Shown one piece after another: positions 46,921 to 57,193 of a DNA stretch of 64,000 bases. Under the pieces are notes generated by a model. It made no database searches, had not been told where the DNA came from, and worked only from the letters and a program-made list of their open reading frames with translations. The stretch comes from Bacteroidales bacterium (GTDB taxonomy: Bacteria > Bacteroidota > Bacteroidia > Bacteroidales > UBA932). Location: positions 1-64,000 of the forward strand of contig JAAYJQ010000023.1 of the NCBI GenBank assembly GCA_012522855.1, given 5' to 3'. Position 1 is the first letter of the stretch; each line of letters starts with the position of its first letter. The position numbers and the translations under genes were made by a program.

Positions 46921-47625
46921 CTACTGTGCCGGCTGGGCAGCCTTGGCGGAATCAGCCTCTTGAATTCGGTTTTCGAGATTTATCTTGAGCCTGGCAACGG
47001 AACTCAAGGAAGCGATCTCCGGTGAAAGGGTGTTGAGGACGGAATCCAGCTGGACATCCGTGACGAAAAGCGCGAGCCTGTCGATCGCCCTAAGGCAGAT
47101 TACGTTGTCGTTGTTGTCGTGGATTGCGTTCAGCAGAAAAGACTTGGTGAACGTCCGGTACTCTTCGTAGAACTTGTTCAGCGCCTCGGAATCCCCTCCG
47201 GCATTTTGGATGGAATCCAGACGCGCTTCCGACTGGTTCCTATGGTCGGCTTGGGCCTGCTTGAAGATTTCATGCCGGTGATTAAGGGAAAGTTCGGGAT
47301 ATTTAGACACGAAACTGACGCGCTTATCGGCCGAGATGGAAATGGTCAAGGGAGTCCCGTCCGAAATGAATTCAATCCGCATATTGTCTGCCTGAAGGCT
47401 GGCGAAACCCGTCTTGGAGGTTGGGAGTTCCACCTGGAATTTTCCGTCTTTGACGGGTACCGTTTGATCAATCGCGGCAGCCGGAAGACTCAACTTCACG
47501 GCTTCGGGCGCTTCTCCTTCGAAAACGACTTTGACACGGGTCGTCTCTGAAACTTTGGGACCACAGGCAACAGCTGCTATCGCAGCCAGTGCAACAAGAA
47601 TGATTCTGCTTGTTTTCATATTCAT
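46921..47625 (-). CDS. Lipoprotein, DUF4369-like
   Basis: MNMKTSRIILVALAAIAAVACGPKVSETTRVKVVFEGEAPEAVKLSLPAAAIDQTVPVKDGKFQVELPTSKTGFASLQADNMRIEFISDGTPLTISI: typical N-terminus of Bacteroidetes DUF4369 lipoproteins. Confidence 0.65.
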   Translation of the reverse strand: MNMKTSRIILVALAAIAAVACGPKVSETTRVKVVFEGEAPEAVKLSLPAAAIDQTVPVKDGKFQVELPTSKTGFASLQADNMRIEFISDGTPLTISISADKRVSFVSKYPELSLNHRHEIFKQAQADHRNQSEARLDSIQNAGGDSEALNKFYEEYRTFTKSFLLNAIHDNNDNVICLRAIDRLALFVTDVQLDSVLNTLSPEIASLSSVARLKINLENRIQEADSAKAAQPAQ

Positions 47626-47728
47626 ATTCAAATCAATTTCCGATTCCATGCAAAGTTATGAATATTTACGAAATATTAGTAGCTTTGAAGATACGAAAAC
47701 GCGTGGAACGAACGAAACAAAAACATTG

Positions 47729-49327
47729 ATGCCTGAAAAAAAACTACTTCTGGGCGATGAGGCCGTTGCCTTGGGGGCTTTGTATGCCGGATTGTCCGGT
47801 GTCTATGCCTATCCCGGCACACCGTCCACTGAGATCACGGAATTCATCCAGCGCCATCCCCTGACGCGAAAACGCGGGATCCGCAGTCGTTGGTGCGCGA
47901 ACGAGAAGACCGCCATGGAAGCGGCGCTGGGGATGTCCTATTCCGGAAAAAGAGCCCTGGTGTGCATGAAGCACGTCGGACTGAATGTCTGCGCCGATGC
48001 CTTCGTCAACGCCGCGATCACCGGGGTGAACGGCGGTCTGGTCGTGCTGGCAGCGGACGATCCCTCCATGCACTCGTCGCAGAACGAACAAGATTCACGC
48101 TTCTACGGCAAGTTCGCGATGGTCCCCATCTTCGAACCTTCCAACCAGCAGGAGGCCTTTGACCTTGTGGAAGAAGCCTTCGATCAATCGGAAACCTTGA
48201 AACTCCCCGTCTTGTTCCGGCTGGTAACCCGGTTGGCGCATTCCCGGGCGGACGTCAGCGTCCCGGATGCGATCCGGGAAATGAATCCGTTCCGTCCCGA
48301 AGAAGGAAGGCATTGGATTCTGCTGCCCGCCATCGCCCGGAAGCAATACCAAGCGCTGCTGGGGAAACAAGGGCAGCTGGAGGCGGAAGCAGAAAAAGCC
48401 GCGAGCCTTGAGAAGATCGACGGAAAAGGACTTGGCGTGATTGCCTGCGGAATCGCCGCCAACTATGTCAAGGAAGCGGCCCCGAAAGGGGTTTCCTTCC
48501 TGCTGAAAGTTACGCGTTACCCCTTGCCCCGGAATAAAATCCGTGAACTCGCAGCCGTCAGCGACAGGATCCTGGTCGTCGAAGACGGGCAACCCTTCGC
48601 AGAGGAGCAGGTGGCCGCCTTCCTCGGCGCGGATTACCCTGTGGAGGGGCGGTTGACGGGGCGCCTGCCGCGGACCGGCGAACTCAATCCGGACGTGGTG
48701 GCGGCCGCCCTCGGCAAAATCCCGAACCTTACGTTCGAGGCAATTCCGGATGTGGCGAGCCGTCCGCCGGCACTTTGCAAAGGGTGCGGCCACCGAGACG
48801 TGTACAAGGCACTGAACGATGTGCTTTCCGAATATCCCGGCGCGCGGGTGTTCGGAGACATCGGATGCTATACCCTAGGCGCCCTGCCTCCATACCAGAC
48901 CATCCACACCTGCGTGGATATGGGCGCTTCCATTACGATGGCCAAGGGGGCCGCCGACGCCGGCCAATTTCCTTCCATCGCGGTGATCGGAGACTCGACC
49001 TTCACGCATTCCGGCATGACCGGACTGCTGGATGCCGTCAACGACCGGGCCAACATTACTCTCCTGATTTCGGACAACCTTACGACAGCCATGACCGGAG
49101 GACAAGATTCCGCAGGGACGAACAGGTTCGAAGCGATCTGCAAAGGGATCGGGGTGGAACCCGAACACATCCGGGTCGTGGTTCCGCAACCGGCCAACCT
49201 GCCCGAAATCACGCGCATCCTCCGAGATGAAATCCATTACAACGGGGTGTCGGTCATCATCGCCCGACGGGAATGCATACAGACCCTCGGACGCAAACTC
49301 CGCAAACAAAAAGCCGAAAAAGGATGA
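47729..49327 (+). CDS. iorA: Indolepyruvate:ferredoxin oxidoreductase, alpha subunit
   Basis: LLGDEAVALGALYAGLSGVYAYPGTPSTEITEFIQ...NEKTAMEAALGMSYSGKRALVCMKHVGLNVCADAFVN...LCKGCGHRDVYKALNDVL...GDIGCYTLGALPPY. Confidence 0.95.
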   Translation: MPEKKLLLGDEAVALGALYAGLSGVYAYPGTPSTEITEFIQRHPLTRKRGIRSRWCANEKTAMEAALGMSYSGKRALVCMKHVGLNVCADAFVNAAITGVNGGLVVLAADDPSMHSSQNEQDSRFYGKFAMVPIFEPSNQQEAFDLVEEAFDQSETLKLPVLFRLVTRLAHSRADVSVPDAIREMNPFRPEEGRHWILLPAIARKQYQALLGKQGQLEAEAEKAASLEKIDGKGLGVIACGIAANYVKEAAPKGVSFLLKVTRYPLPRNKIRELAAVSDRILVVEDGQPFAEEQVAAFLGADYPVEGRLTGRLPRTGELNPDVVAAALGKIPNLTFEAIPDVASRPPALCKGCGHRDVYKALNDVLSEYPGARVFGDIGCYTLGALPPYQTIHTCVDMGASITMAKGAADAGQFPSIAVIGDSTFTHSGMTGLLDAVNDRANITLLISDNLTTAMTGGQDSAGTNRFEAICKGIGVEPEHIRVVVPQPANLPEITRILRDEIHYNGVSVIIARRECIQTLGRKLRKQKAEKG

Positions 49328-49920
49328 AAAAAGACATCATACTCTCCGGCGTCGGAGGTCAAGGTATCCTTTCGATCGCCACGGTGATCGGCGAGGCTGC
49401 CATTGCAGCCGGACTGCATCTCAAGCAAGCGGAGGTCCACGGAATGAGCCAGCGGGGCGGGGATGTGCAAAGCCACCTGCGCCTCTCCGACAAGCCTATA
49501 TTCAGTGACTTGATCCCGCGCGGGCAGGCCGACCTGATCATTGCGATGGAACCGATGGAGGCCCTTCGCTATGTGCAGTATCTGCACCCGAATGCCTGGA
49601 TCGTGACCGCTTCCGAACCGTTCGTGAACATCCCGAACTACCCGGATTCCGCGACACTGAAAAAGAATCTGGACGCTTTTCCGAATGTGGTGTCCCGGAA
49701 TATCGAAGCACTCGCAAAAGAAGCGTCCCTGCCCAAAAGCGCCAACATGGTTCTGCTGGGAATGGCCGCGTCTCACATTGCCATCCTTACGCCTGAACAA
49801 TTGCGCGCCGCCATCGGCCGCGTCTTCGCCCGCAAAGGAGAGCGGGTTGTCGCGGACAACCTGAAAGCCTTCGATCTGGGGCGGGATGCCGCCAGGCAAG
49901 AAATCGAACCCGAATCATGA
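49324..49920 (+). CDS. iorB: Indolepyruvate:ferredoxin oxidoreductase, beta subunit
   Basis: MKKDIILSGVGGQGILSIATVIGEAAIAAGLHLKQAEVHGMSQRGGDVQSHLRLSDKPIFSDLIPRGQADLIIAMEPMEALRY. Confidence 0.95.
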   Translation: MKKDIILSGVGGQGILSIATVIGEAAIAAGLHLKQAEVHGMSQRGGDVQSHLRLSDKPIFSDLIPRGQADLIIAMEPMEALRYVQYLHPNAWIVTASEPFVNIPNYPDSATLKKNLDAFPNVVSRNIEALAKEASLPKSANMVLLGMAASHIAILTPEQLRAAIGRVFARKGERVVADNLKAFDLGRDAARQEIEPES

Positions 49921-51233
49921 AAGTCTTCAATGAAACATTGGTCGAAGAGGCCTGCCGGGAACTGCATGTCGCGGATCTGTCCTCCGCGACAATCAGCGAA
50001 ATACTATTGGTCGCCCAGTATTTGGAAGAGAAAACCGGGATTCCTTTCATCCGCATGGATCAGGGGTCGCCCGGCCTGCCCGTGAACGCTTTCGGAGTGG
50101 AAGCGGAAAAAGCCGCTCTGGATCGGGGAGTGGGTTCGCAATACCCCGCCGCCGACGGTATAAAAGAATTGAAAGAGGCCGCCCATACCTTCATAAAGGC
50201 ATTCATCGACATCGAAATAAGCGCCCGCGCCTGCATCCCGACGACAGGTTCCGTGGCCGGCGCCTTCGGATCCTTCATTGCCTGTACCCAGCGAATCCCC
50301 GGCAAAGACAAAGTGCTGTTCATCGATCCCGGCTTTCCTATCTTGAAGGCACAACTCCGCATCCTGGGCATTCCCTGGAAGGAATTCGACATCTTCCCGT
50401 ACCGGGGCGCGGAAGCCCTCCGGAAGAAGTTGGAGGAAGCGCTGCAGGAAGGGGACATCGCGACTATCGTGTATTCCAGCCCCAACAATCCCGCCTGGAT
50501 CTGTCTGGAAGAAGAAGAGTTGAAGGTGATCGGAGAACTGGCGACCAAGCACGATGCCGTCGTTATGGAGGACCTGGCCTATTTCTGCATGGACTACCGA
50601 AAGAACCTGGGCCATCCGTACGAACCTCCGTTCGTGTCAACGGTCGCGCGGTACACGGACAATTACATCCTGCTGCTTTCTTCCTCGAAGATTTTCAGTT
50701 ATGCCGGACAACGCATCGCCCTTGCCTGCATCAGCGACAAACTCTTCGACCGGCAGTTTCCCGCCTTGGCTGAACGGTACCGGGATTCCGGAGTCTTCGG
50801 ACTGACTTTCATCGCTTCAATCCTCTATATGATCACCAGCGGCTGCACGGCATCGGCCCAGTACGGATACGCCGAGATGCTGCGGCTTTCTTGCGAAGGC
50901 AAGCTCAACTTCGTAGAAGACACGCGGGAGTACGAGCGCCACGCTGCGCGGATGAAAAAGATTTTCCTTGAAAATGGCTTCCATATTGTCTATGACCGCG
51001 ATGTCAGCCAGAAAATCGGGGACGGTTTCTTCTTTACGATCGGCTATGGCGGTCTGTCCGGAAGCGAACTGCTGAAGGAACTGATGTACTACGGCGTGAG
51101 CAGCATCAATCTGTCTACGACCGGAAGCCGGCAGCAGGGGGTCCGAGCCTGCGTCAGCCGCATGAAAGACGAACTGTTTCCTCTTCTGGAGACACGGATG
51201 AGGGCTTTCCGAGAAGATCATCCGCTCGCCTGA
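49917..51233 (+). CDS. PLP-dependent aminotransferase class I/II
   Basis: Fold type I pattern: GVGSQYPAADGIKELKEAAHTF...VYSSPNNPAWICLEEEELKVI...VVMEDLAYFCMDY...LLLSSSKIFSYAGQRIALA (SSSK Schiff-base Lys). Confidence 0.93.
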   Translation: MKVFNETLVEEACRELHVADLSSATISEILLVAQYLEEKTGIPFIRMDQGSPGLPVNAFGVEAEKAALDRGVGSQYPAADGIKELKEAAHTFIKAFIDIEISARACIPTTGSVAGAFGSFIACTQRIPGKDKVLFIDPGFPILKAQLRILGIPWKEFDIFPYRGAEALRKKLEEALQEGDIATIVYSSPNNPAWICLEEEELKVIGELATKHDAVVMEDLAYFCMDYRKNLGHPYEPPFVSTVARYTDNYILLLSSSKIFSYAGQRIALACISDKLFDRQFPALAERYRDSGVFGLTFIASILYMITSGCTASAQYGYAEMLRLSCEGKLNFVEDTREYERHAARMKKIFLENGFHIVYDRDVSQKIGDGFFFTIGYGGLSGSELLKELMYYGVSSINLSTTGSRQQGVRACVSRMKDELFPLLETRMRAFREDHPLA

Positions 51234-51266
51234 ACCGCGCGGACCAGAACAGTAAAACGAACGAAA

Positions 51267-52577
51267 ATGATTTGGAACGAAAACAAAGAGTGCATGTCCC
51301 GGGAGGACATGAGGGCCCTCCAAGGGAAACGGCTGCACAAAATCGTGACATATGTCTACCACAATGTCCCCTTCTATCGAAAGAAACTGCAAGAACGGGA
51401 CATCCGGCCGGATGATATCCAGTCGATCGATGACATCGTCCGTCTCCCCTTCACCACCAAACAGGATCTGCGGGACAACTATCCCTTCGGCCTCCAAGCG
51501 GCCCCGCAAAGCGAGATCGTGCGGATCCATGCTTCCTCCGGCACGACCGGAAACCCGACAATCGTCGGCTACACCCGGAAGGACATCGGAGTATGGAGCG
51601 AGTGCATGTCTCGCTGTCTGACCGCCTACGGTGTGAGCCGGAACGACACTTTCTCCGTGGCCTACGGCTACGGCCTCTTCACGGGGGGGCTCGGTGCCCA
51701 CTACGGGGTCGAAAACATCGGTGCCGCCGTCTTGCCCGCCTCGATCGGCAACACGGAAAAACACCTGCACCTGATCCGGGACCTGGGTGTCTCCGGCATC
51801 GCATGCACCCCGAGCTACGCCCTCTATCTCGCTGAAACAATGAAGCGTATGGGCATCACCAAAGAGCAGATCCGTTTACGCGTCGGCGCCTTCGGAGCGG
51901 AACCCTGGACCGAGGAAATGCGCCGGGAAATCGAGGATAAACTCGGGCTCAAAGCCTACAACCTATACGGCCTCAGCGAAATCATGGGACCCTGCGTCAG
52001 TTACGAATGTCCCCGTCAGCAGGGTTCCCACATCAACGAGGATCATTTCTTTCCCGAAATCGTGGACCCGGAAACCTTGGAACCGGTTGACGCAGGGACC
52101 GTCGGCGAACTGGTGTTCACAACGCTCACCAAGGAAGGCATGCCGATCCTGCGGTATCGTACACGGGATCTCTGTTCCATTCTCCCCGGAACCTGCTCCT
52201 GCGGAAGAACCTCCCTCCGGATGGGCCACATCATGGGCCGCACCGACGACATGCTCATCATCCGCGGCATCAACGTCTTCCCGTCTCAGGTGGAAAGTGT
52301 CGTGCTCAGCATGAAGGAATTCGCGCCCCGCTACCTGCTGGTCGTGGACCGCATCGGAAATCTCGATACGCTTCAAGTGCAGGTCGAACTGAGACAGGAA
52401 TATTTCGACGAGAATTTCGACACCATCGCCACCTTCCAGGAATTGGAAAAACGGCTGGCTGATAGGTTGAAGAGCGTGCTTTCCCTCACTGCAAAGGTTA
52501 ACCTCAAATCCCCCGGGACCCTTGCGCGGAGCCTGGGAAAAGACTCGCATGTGATTGACCACCGCAAACAATACTAA
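51267..52577 (+). CDS. paaK: Phenylacetate-CoA ligase family protein
   Basis: VYHNVPFYRKKLQERDIRPDDIQSIDDIVRLPFTTKQDLRDNYPFGL...RIHASSGTTGNPTIVGYT...YNLYGLSEIMGPCVSYEC...GRTDDMLIIRGINVFPSQVE. Confidence 0.95.
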   Translation: MIWNENKECMSREDMRALQGKRLHKIVTYVYHNVPFYRKKLQERDIRPDDIQSIDDIVRLPFTTKQDLRDNYPFGLQAAPQSEIVRIHASSGTTGNPTIVGYTRKDIGVWSECMSRCLTAYGVSRNDTFSVAYGYGLFTGGLGAHYGVENIGAAVLPASIGNTEKHLHLIRDLGVSGIACTPSYALYLAETMKRMGITKEQIRLRVGAFGAEPWTEEMRREIEDKLGLKAYNLYGLSEIMGPCVSYECPRQQGSHINEDHFFPEIVDPETLEPVDAGTVGELVFTTLTKEGMPILRYRTRDLCSILPGTCSCGRTSLRMGHIMGRTDDMLIIRGINVFPSQVESVVLSMKEFAPRYLLVVDRIGNLDTLQVQVELRQEYFDENFDTIATFQELEKRLADRLKSVLSLTAKVNLKSPGTLARSLGKDSHVIDHRKQY

Positions 52578-52588
52578 AACACAAAACT

Positions 52589-53017
52589 ATGACGATCACT
52601 CAATTATCCGTTTTTCTCGAGAACAAGGCGGGAACCCTCATCGAGATGCTTGAAACCCTTAAGCAAGCCTCCATCCAGCTGATAGCCATCACCATTGCCG
52701 AAACCGCTGAATACGGGATCTGCCGCATCATCTGCAGCGAATCCGACAAAGCGTATAATGTCTTGAGGGAGGCCAATGTGGCGGTAACGCGATCGAAAGT
52801 TTTCGCCCTCGAAGTCGAAAACAAGCCGGGAGGGGCTGCCAAGGCCATCTCCACGATTTCCAAGGAAGGAATCGGGATTTCCTATCTGTACAGTTTCATC
52901 GTTCGCGAGAAATGCTTGTTGATCTTCCGGACAGACGATGCCGAAAGGGCTGCGGATGTAATCCGGAAAGCGAAACTTCCCACGATCGATGATGACAAGC
53001 TGGTTGAATTCGCTTGA
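52589..53017 (+). CDS. Tandem ACT domain protein
   Basis: MTITQLSVFLENKAGTLIEMLETLKQASIQLIAITIAETAEYGICRIICSE...FALEVENKPGGAAKAISTISKEGIGISYLYSF: two ACT repeats. Confidence 0.92.
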   Translation: MTITQLSVFLENKAGTLIEMLETLKQASIQLIAITIAETAEYGICRIICSESDKAYNVLREANVAVTRSKVFALEVENKPGGAAKAISTISKEGIGISYLYSFIVREKCLLIFRTDDAERAADVIRKAKLPTIDDDKLVEFA

Positions 53018-53074
53018 TCCGTCGCAGCGCTTGCTTCTGCATTATTCTCTTGCAAAAAGGAATAATATGAAAAA

Positions 53075-53107
53075 GAGACTGGCCAAAAAGAATTTTTAGC
53101 CAGTCTC
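53075..53107. terminator. Bidirectional terminator-like hairpin between convergent ACT gene and rpsC operon
   Basis: GAGACTGGC (53075-53083) pairs with GCCAGTCTC (53099-53107); nested AAAAA/TTTTT inside the loop. Confidence 0.75.
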
Positions 53108-53132
53108 AGATAAAAAATTGTTTGCGATTGTC

Positions 53133-53906
53133 CTATTCAGCGCTACGATCCCGGCGAGAGCCGCGTCCACGTCCGCCGCGACGATCGTCACGACGATCCC
53201 TGCGGTCGCCGCGTCCGCCCCGCGGCGAGCGAGGCCCGCTCTGCGCGTTGGCCGCCGTTCCGGCATTCGGGCTCAAATCTTGTTTGCCGTACCGTTCGCC
53301 GTTCATGATCCAGACCTTGATGCCGAGGGTGCCGACCTTCGTGCTGGCCACTGCAAGCGCATAATCAATGTCAGCGCGGAAAGTGTGCAATGGGGTACGT
53401 CCTTCTTTGAACATCTCGCTGCGAGCCATTTCGGCACCGCCCACACGACCGGAAATCTGCACTTTGATGCCTTCCGCCCCGACACGCATGGTCGAAGCCA
53501 TGGCCATCTTGATCGCCCTTCTGTAGGAGACGCGACCTTCAATCTGGCGCGCGATGCTGTCCGCCACGATGCGGGCATCCACTTCCGGCCGCCTGACTTC
53601 AAAAATATTGATCTGAACGTCTTTCTTCGTGACCTTTTTCAACTCTTCCTTCAACTTATCGACTTCCTGTCCACCCTTTCCGATAATGAATCCGGGTCTA
53701 GCCGCATGGATCGTTACGGTGATGAGTTTGAGGGTTCTTTCGATGACAATCTTGGAAATGCTGGCCTTGGAAAGACGGCTCATGAGATACTTGCGGATTT
53801 CATAGTCTTCCGCGATCTTTTCCGCGTAGTTACCACCGCACCAGTTAGAGTCCCAACCCCGGGTGATACCGATTCTGTTAGAAATAGGATTTGTTTTCTG
53901 TCCCAT
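53133..53906 (-). CDS. rpsC: 30S ribosomal protein S3 with RG/RD-rich C-terminal tail
   Basis: [45 protein letters not shown]...[19 protein letters not shown]...; tail [34 protein letters not shown]. Confidence 0.98.
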   Translation of the reverse strand: MGQKTNPISNRIGITRGWDSNWCGGNYAEKIAEDYEIRKYLMSRLSKASISKIVIERTLKLITVTIHAARPGFIIGKGGQEVDKLKEELKKVTKKDVQINIFEVRRPEVDARIVADSIARQIEGRVSYRRAIKMAMASTMRVGAEGIKVQISGRVGGAEMARSEMFKEGRTPLHTFRADIDYALAVASTKVGTLGIKVWIMNGERYGKQDLSPNAGTAANAQSGPRSPRGGRGDRRDRRDDRRGGRGRGSRRDRSAE

Positions 53907-53907
53907 A

Positions 53908-54333
53908 TTATTTGTTCTCTTCTGATGTTGTGGGTTTCTTGACATCCAGGACGACGGTCACATGGTTCGAACGTTTGCGGATTCTGCCCGCGCGGCCTTG
54001 CGGCATAGGGCGGATGCGCTTGATCGTACGGCCTTCACCGACCATGATGGTCTTGACATAGACGTTGCCTTTGTCCAGTTCCTTGCTGTTCTCCTGATTC
54101 TTCGCTTCCCAGTTCGCAATCGCGCTCCGGAGCAGTTTTTCAAGGCGAATAGAGGCCTCGCGCTTGCTGAAACGCAGCAAGTCAAGCGCCCGGTTCACTT
54201 CCACACCCCGCACGGTATCCGCGACAAGACGCATCTTGCGGGGGGATGTGGGCACATTGTTAAGCTTTGCGATCGATATATTCTTTTTGGCTTCCTTGAA
54301 CTTTTCAGCCATCTGTCTTTTACGAGCTCCCAT
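53908..54333 (-). CDS. rplV: 50S ribosomal protein L22
   Basis: [51 protein letters not shown]...[22 protein letters not shown]. Confidence 0.97.
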   Translation of the reverse strand: MGARKRQMAEKFKEAKKNISIAKLNNVPTSPRKMRLVADTVRGVEVNRALDLLRFSKREASIRLEKLLRSAIANWEAKNQENSKELDKGNVYVKTIMVGEGRTIKRIRPMPQGRAGRIRKRSNHVTVVLDVKKPTTSEENK

Positions 54334-54344
54334 AATTCAATTTT

Positions 54345-54614
54345 TTACTTGTTATTGCCCGAATGGCCTTTGAAAGTTCTGGTCGGCGCGAATTCGCCAA
54401 GCTTGTGGCCGACCATGTTCTCCGTAATGTAAACAGGAATGAACTTGTTTCCATTATGGACGGCGACGGTATGGCCGACAAAGTCAGGAGAGATCATGCT
54501 GGCGCGAGACCAGGTCTTGATTACCTCCTTCTTCTTGCTACCATCATTCATAGCAAGAATTCTTTTTTCCAGGGCTCCCTGGATATATGGACCTTTTCTT
54601 AATGAACGACTCAT
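54345..54614 (-). CDS. rpsS: 30S ribosomal protein S19
   Basis: [19 protein letters not shown]...[53 protein letters not shown]. Confidence 0.98.
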   Translation of the reverse strand: MSRSLRKGPYIQGALEKRILAMNDGSKKKEVIKTWSRASMISPDFVGHTVAVHNGNKFIPVYITENMVGHKLGEFAPTRTFKGHSGNNK

Positions 54615-54639
54615 AATCTTACAATTTAATTCCGTTTAA

Positions 54640-55467
54640 CTACTTTTTCTTTCTTCTCTCGATGATGAACCGGTTGGACGTAGCCTTGGGGTTACGAGTC
54701 CTGTAACCCTTTGCAGGAAGACCCTTGCGCGAGCGAGGGTGACCTCCGGACGCGCGTCCTTCACCACCACCCATCGGGTGATCGACAGGGTTCATCACGA
54801 CACCGCGAGTACGTGGCCTACGGCCCAGCCAACGGCTGCGCCCGGCCTTCCCGGATGATTCAAGATTATGATCACTGTTCGAAACTGTTCCCACGGTCGC
54901 GCGGCAGTTCACAAGCACCATCCGGGTCTCGCCTGAAGGAAGACGGATGATCGCGTGATTCCCTTCACGGGCGGCAAGCTGCGCGAATGTTCCGGCGGAA
55001 CGCGCCATGGCGGCACCCTGACCGGGACGGAGCTCGATGTTGTGAACGAGCGTACCGACAGGCATTTCGGCGAGGGGAAGACAATTGCCCAGGTCAGGAG
55101 CGACTCCGGAACCGGACTCGATGATCTGCCCCACCTTGATGCCGGCAGGAGCGATGATGTAGCGCTTTTCGCCATCCTCATACTCGACCAGGGCGATTCG
55201 GGCGCTGCGGTTCGGATCATATTCAATGGTCTTTACCGTGGCCTTCATGTTGTCCTTATCGCGCAGGAAATCGATGATGCGATACATCCGCTTGTGCCCG
55301 CCTCCGCGGTTGCGGACGGTCATCTTGCCGGTGTTGTTTCTTCCACCGGTGCGCTTGAGGGGCTCCAACAAAGCCTTGTACGGCTTCTTGGCTGTGATCT
55401 CGTCAAATGCGGAGATCGCCATATTTCTCGTGCCAGGAGTTGCTGGCTTGAATTTTCTGATTGCCAT
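54640..55467 (-). CDS. rplB: 50S ribosomal protein L2
   Basis: [67 protein letters not shown]...[28 protein letters not shown]. Confidence 0.99.
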   Translation of the reverse strand: MAIRKFKPATPGTRNMAISAFDEITAKKPYKALLEPLKRTGGRNNTGKMTVRNRGGGHKRMYRIIDFLRDKDNMKATVKTIEYDPNRSARIALVEYEDGEKRYIIAPAGIKVGQIIESGSGVAPDLGNCLPLAEMPVGTLVHNIELRPGQGAAMARSAGTFAQLAAREGNHAIIRLPSGETRMVLVNCRATVGTVSNSDHNLESSGKAGRSRWLGRRPRTRGVVMNPVDHPMGGGEGRASGGHPRSRKGLPAKGYRTRNPKATSNRFIIERRKKK

Positions 55468-55481
55468 TGCTTCGTCCCTCC

Positions 55482-55772
55482 TTAAATGCTGCTGTAAAAA
55501 TCAATCTTGTCGCCTTCCACGAGTGTCACATAGGCCTTCTTGAAGTGGTTCGTACGGCCTCTGAGCACACCGGTCTTGGAATAGCGGGACTTTCTTTTTC
55601 CGTAATAATTGATGGTGTTGATGTCTTTCACCGTCACGTTGTAGAACTTTTCGACCGCTTCCTTGATCTGCGGCTTGTCTGCCTTGCGATCGACAATGAA
55701 GCCGTAGCGGTTGAGCTTCTCGCTTGCCTCCGTCATCTTCTCAGTTACGATTGGCTTTAATAAAATTCCCAT
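55482..55772 (-). CDS. rplW: 50S ribosomal protein L23
   Basis: [61 protein letters not shown]. Confidence 0.97.
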   Translation of the reverse strand: MGILLKPIVTEKMTEASEKLNRYGFIVDRKADKPQIKEAVEKFYNVTVKDINTINYYGKRKSRYSKTGVLRGRTNHFKKAYVTLVEGDKIDFYSSI

Positions 55773-55784
55773 CTCTTTACTCTT

Positions 55785-56417
55785 TTAACGGTTGGCCGCT
55801 CTTTCGGAGAGAATGTCCTGAACGCCATCGGTGAGCACGAGAGAGTTCGCGTTCATGATGTTGTAGGTGTTCAGTTCATTCAAGGTGATGACCTTAACCT
55901 CCGGAAGATTGCGTGATGAAAGATAAATGTTGTCCGAGTTGTCCGGAAGAACAAAGAGCACTTTTCTGTTACCGGCCTTGATCGCGTCAAGGATGTGCAT
56001 GAATTCCTTTGTTTTCGGGGCCTCCATGGTAAACGGTTCAATGAAAACGATCGCGTTTTCTTTCGCCTTGTAAGAGAGGGCGGAGAAACGAGCGAGAGAC
56101 TTCACCTTCTTGTTCAGTTTCTTCCTGTAGAGACGGGGTCGGGGACCGAAAGCGCGGCCTCCGCCTACAAAAATGTTCGCTTTCAAGCTTCCGTGACGCG
56201 CTCCGCCACTGCCCTTCTGGCGAACTATCTTTCTGGTGGAATAGGAAACTTCGCTTTTTTCTTTCGTCTTCGCGGTACCCTGACGACGGTTCGCCAAATG
56301 CTGGACAACGTCCAGATAGATCGCATGGTCGTTCGGCTCGATGCCGAAAACTTTCTCGTCGAGGATGACCTTCTTTCCCGAAGGCGTTCCATCAATTTTC
56401 AAAACAGGCAATTCCAT
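55785..56417 (-). CDS. rplD: 50S ribosomal protein L4
   Basis: VSYSTRKIVRQKGSGGARHGSLKANIFVGGGRAFGPRPRLYRKKLNKKVKSLARFSALSYKA. Confidence 0.98.
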   Translation of the reverse strand: MELPVLKIDGTPSGKKVILDEKVFGIEPNDHAIYLDVVQHLANRRQGTAKTKEKSEVSYSTRKIVRQKGSGGARHGSLKANIFVGGGRAFGPRPRLYRKKLNKKVKSLARFSALSYKAKENAIVFIEPFTMEAPKTKEFMHILDAIKAGNRKVLFVLPDNSDNIYLSSRNLPEVKVITLNELNTYNIMNANSLVLTDGVQDILSERAANR

Positions 56418-56421
56418 AACC

Positions 56422-57048
56422 TTATACCTCCAATGTTACATAAGAACCTTTGGCCCCAGGTACAGAGCCCTTCACGACGAGAAGATTGTTCTCAGGGATG
56501 ACCTTGACAACTTCCAGATTGGTCACCTTGACCCTTTCGTTGCCCATGTGACCGGCCATGCGTTTTCCGGGGAACACGCGGGAAGGCCACGAGGATGCGC
56601 CGATGGAACCGGGCTTGCGAAGCCGGTTGTGCTGTCCGTGGGTCGCTCCGCCGACTCCCCGAAAATGGTAGCGGTGAACAACGCCCTGAAAACCTTTACC
56701 TTTAGATGTACCGACCACATCTACGTACTTGACGTCGTCTTTAAAGACGTCGTCAACCGAGATGGTGTCTCCGAGTTTGATTTCCCCGTCGAAGTCTGCC
56801 GGAAATTCGACAATCTTTCGCTTGGGAGTGGTCCCTGCCTTTTTGAAATGCCCCAGAAGAGGCGCGCTGGTGTGTATCTCTTTTATTTCGTCATAGGCAA
56901 GCTGTACGGCGGCATAACCATCTTTTTCAACCGTACGCAATTGCGTGACAACACACGGACCAGCCTCGATGACGGTGCATGGAATGTTCTTTCCATCAGC
57001 ACCGAAAACGGAAGTCATTCCGATTTTCTTTCCAATTAATCCAGGCAT
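56422..57048 (-). CDS. rplC: 50S ribosomal protein L3
   Basis: [54 protein letters not shown]...[35 protein letters not shown]. Confidence 0.98.
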   Translation of the reverse strand: MPGLIGKKIGMTSVFGADGKNIPCTVIEAGPCVVTQLRTVEKDGYAAVQLAYDEIKEIHTSAPLLGHFKKAGTTPKRKIVEFPADFDGEIKLGDTISVDDVFKDDVKYVDVVGTSKGKGFQGVVHRYHFRGVGGATHGQHNRLRKPGSIGASSWPSRVFPGKRMAGHMGNERVKVTNLEVVKVIPENNLLVVKGSVPGAKGSYVTLEV

Positions 57049-57193
57049 TGGTTTGTTAACTAATTGTTTATTAATGCTTTACGCTTTACCTCGCAAAATT
57101 GCGGGCTGCAAATATACCGATAATTTTCGGAATTAACAAAGTTTTCAACAACCTTCAACCCTTTGTCTGTCACATTCTTTATGAATATCCGCC

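Noticed and set aside
53118-53942. 274-aa + strand ORF opposite rpsC
   Set aside because: Antisense to rpsC; low complexity where it mirrors the RG-rich tail.
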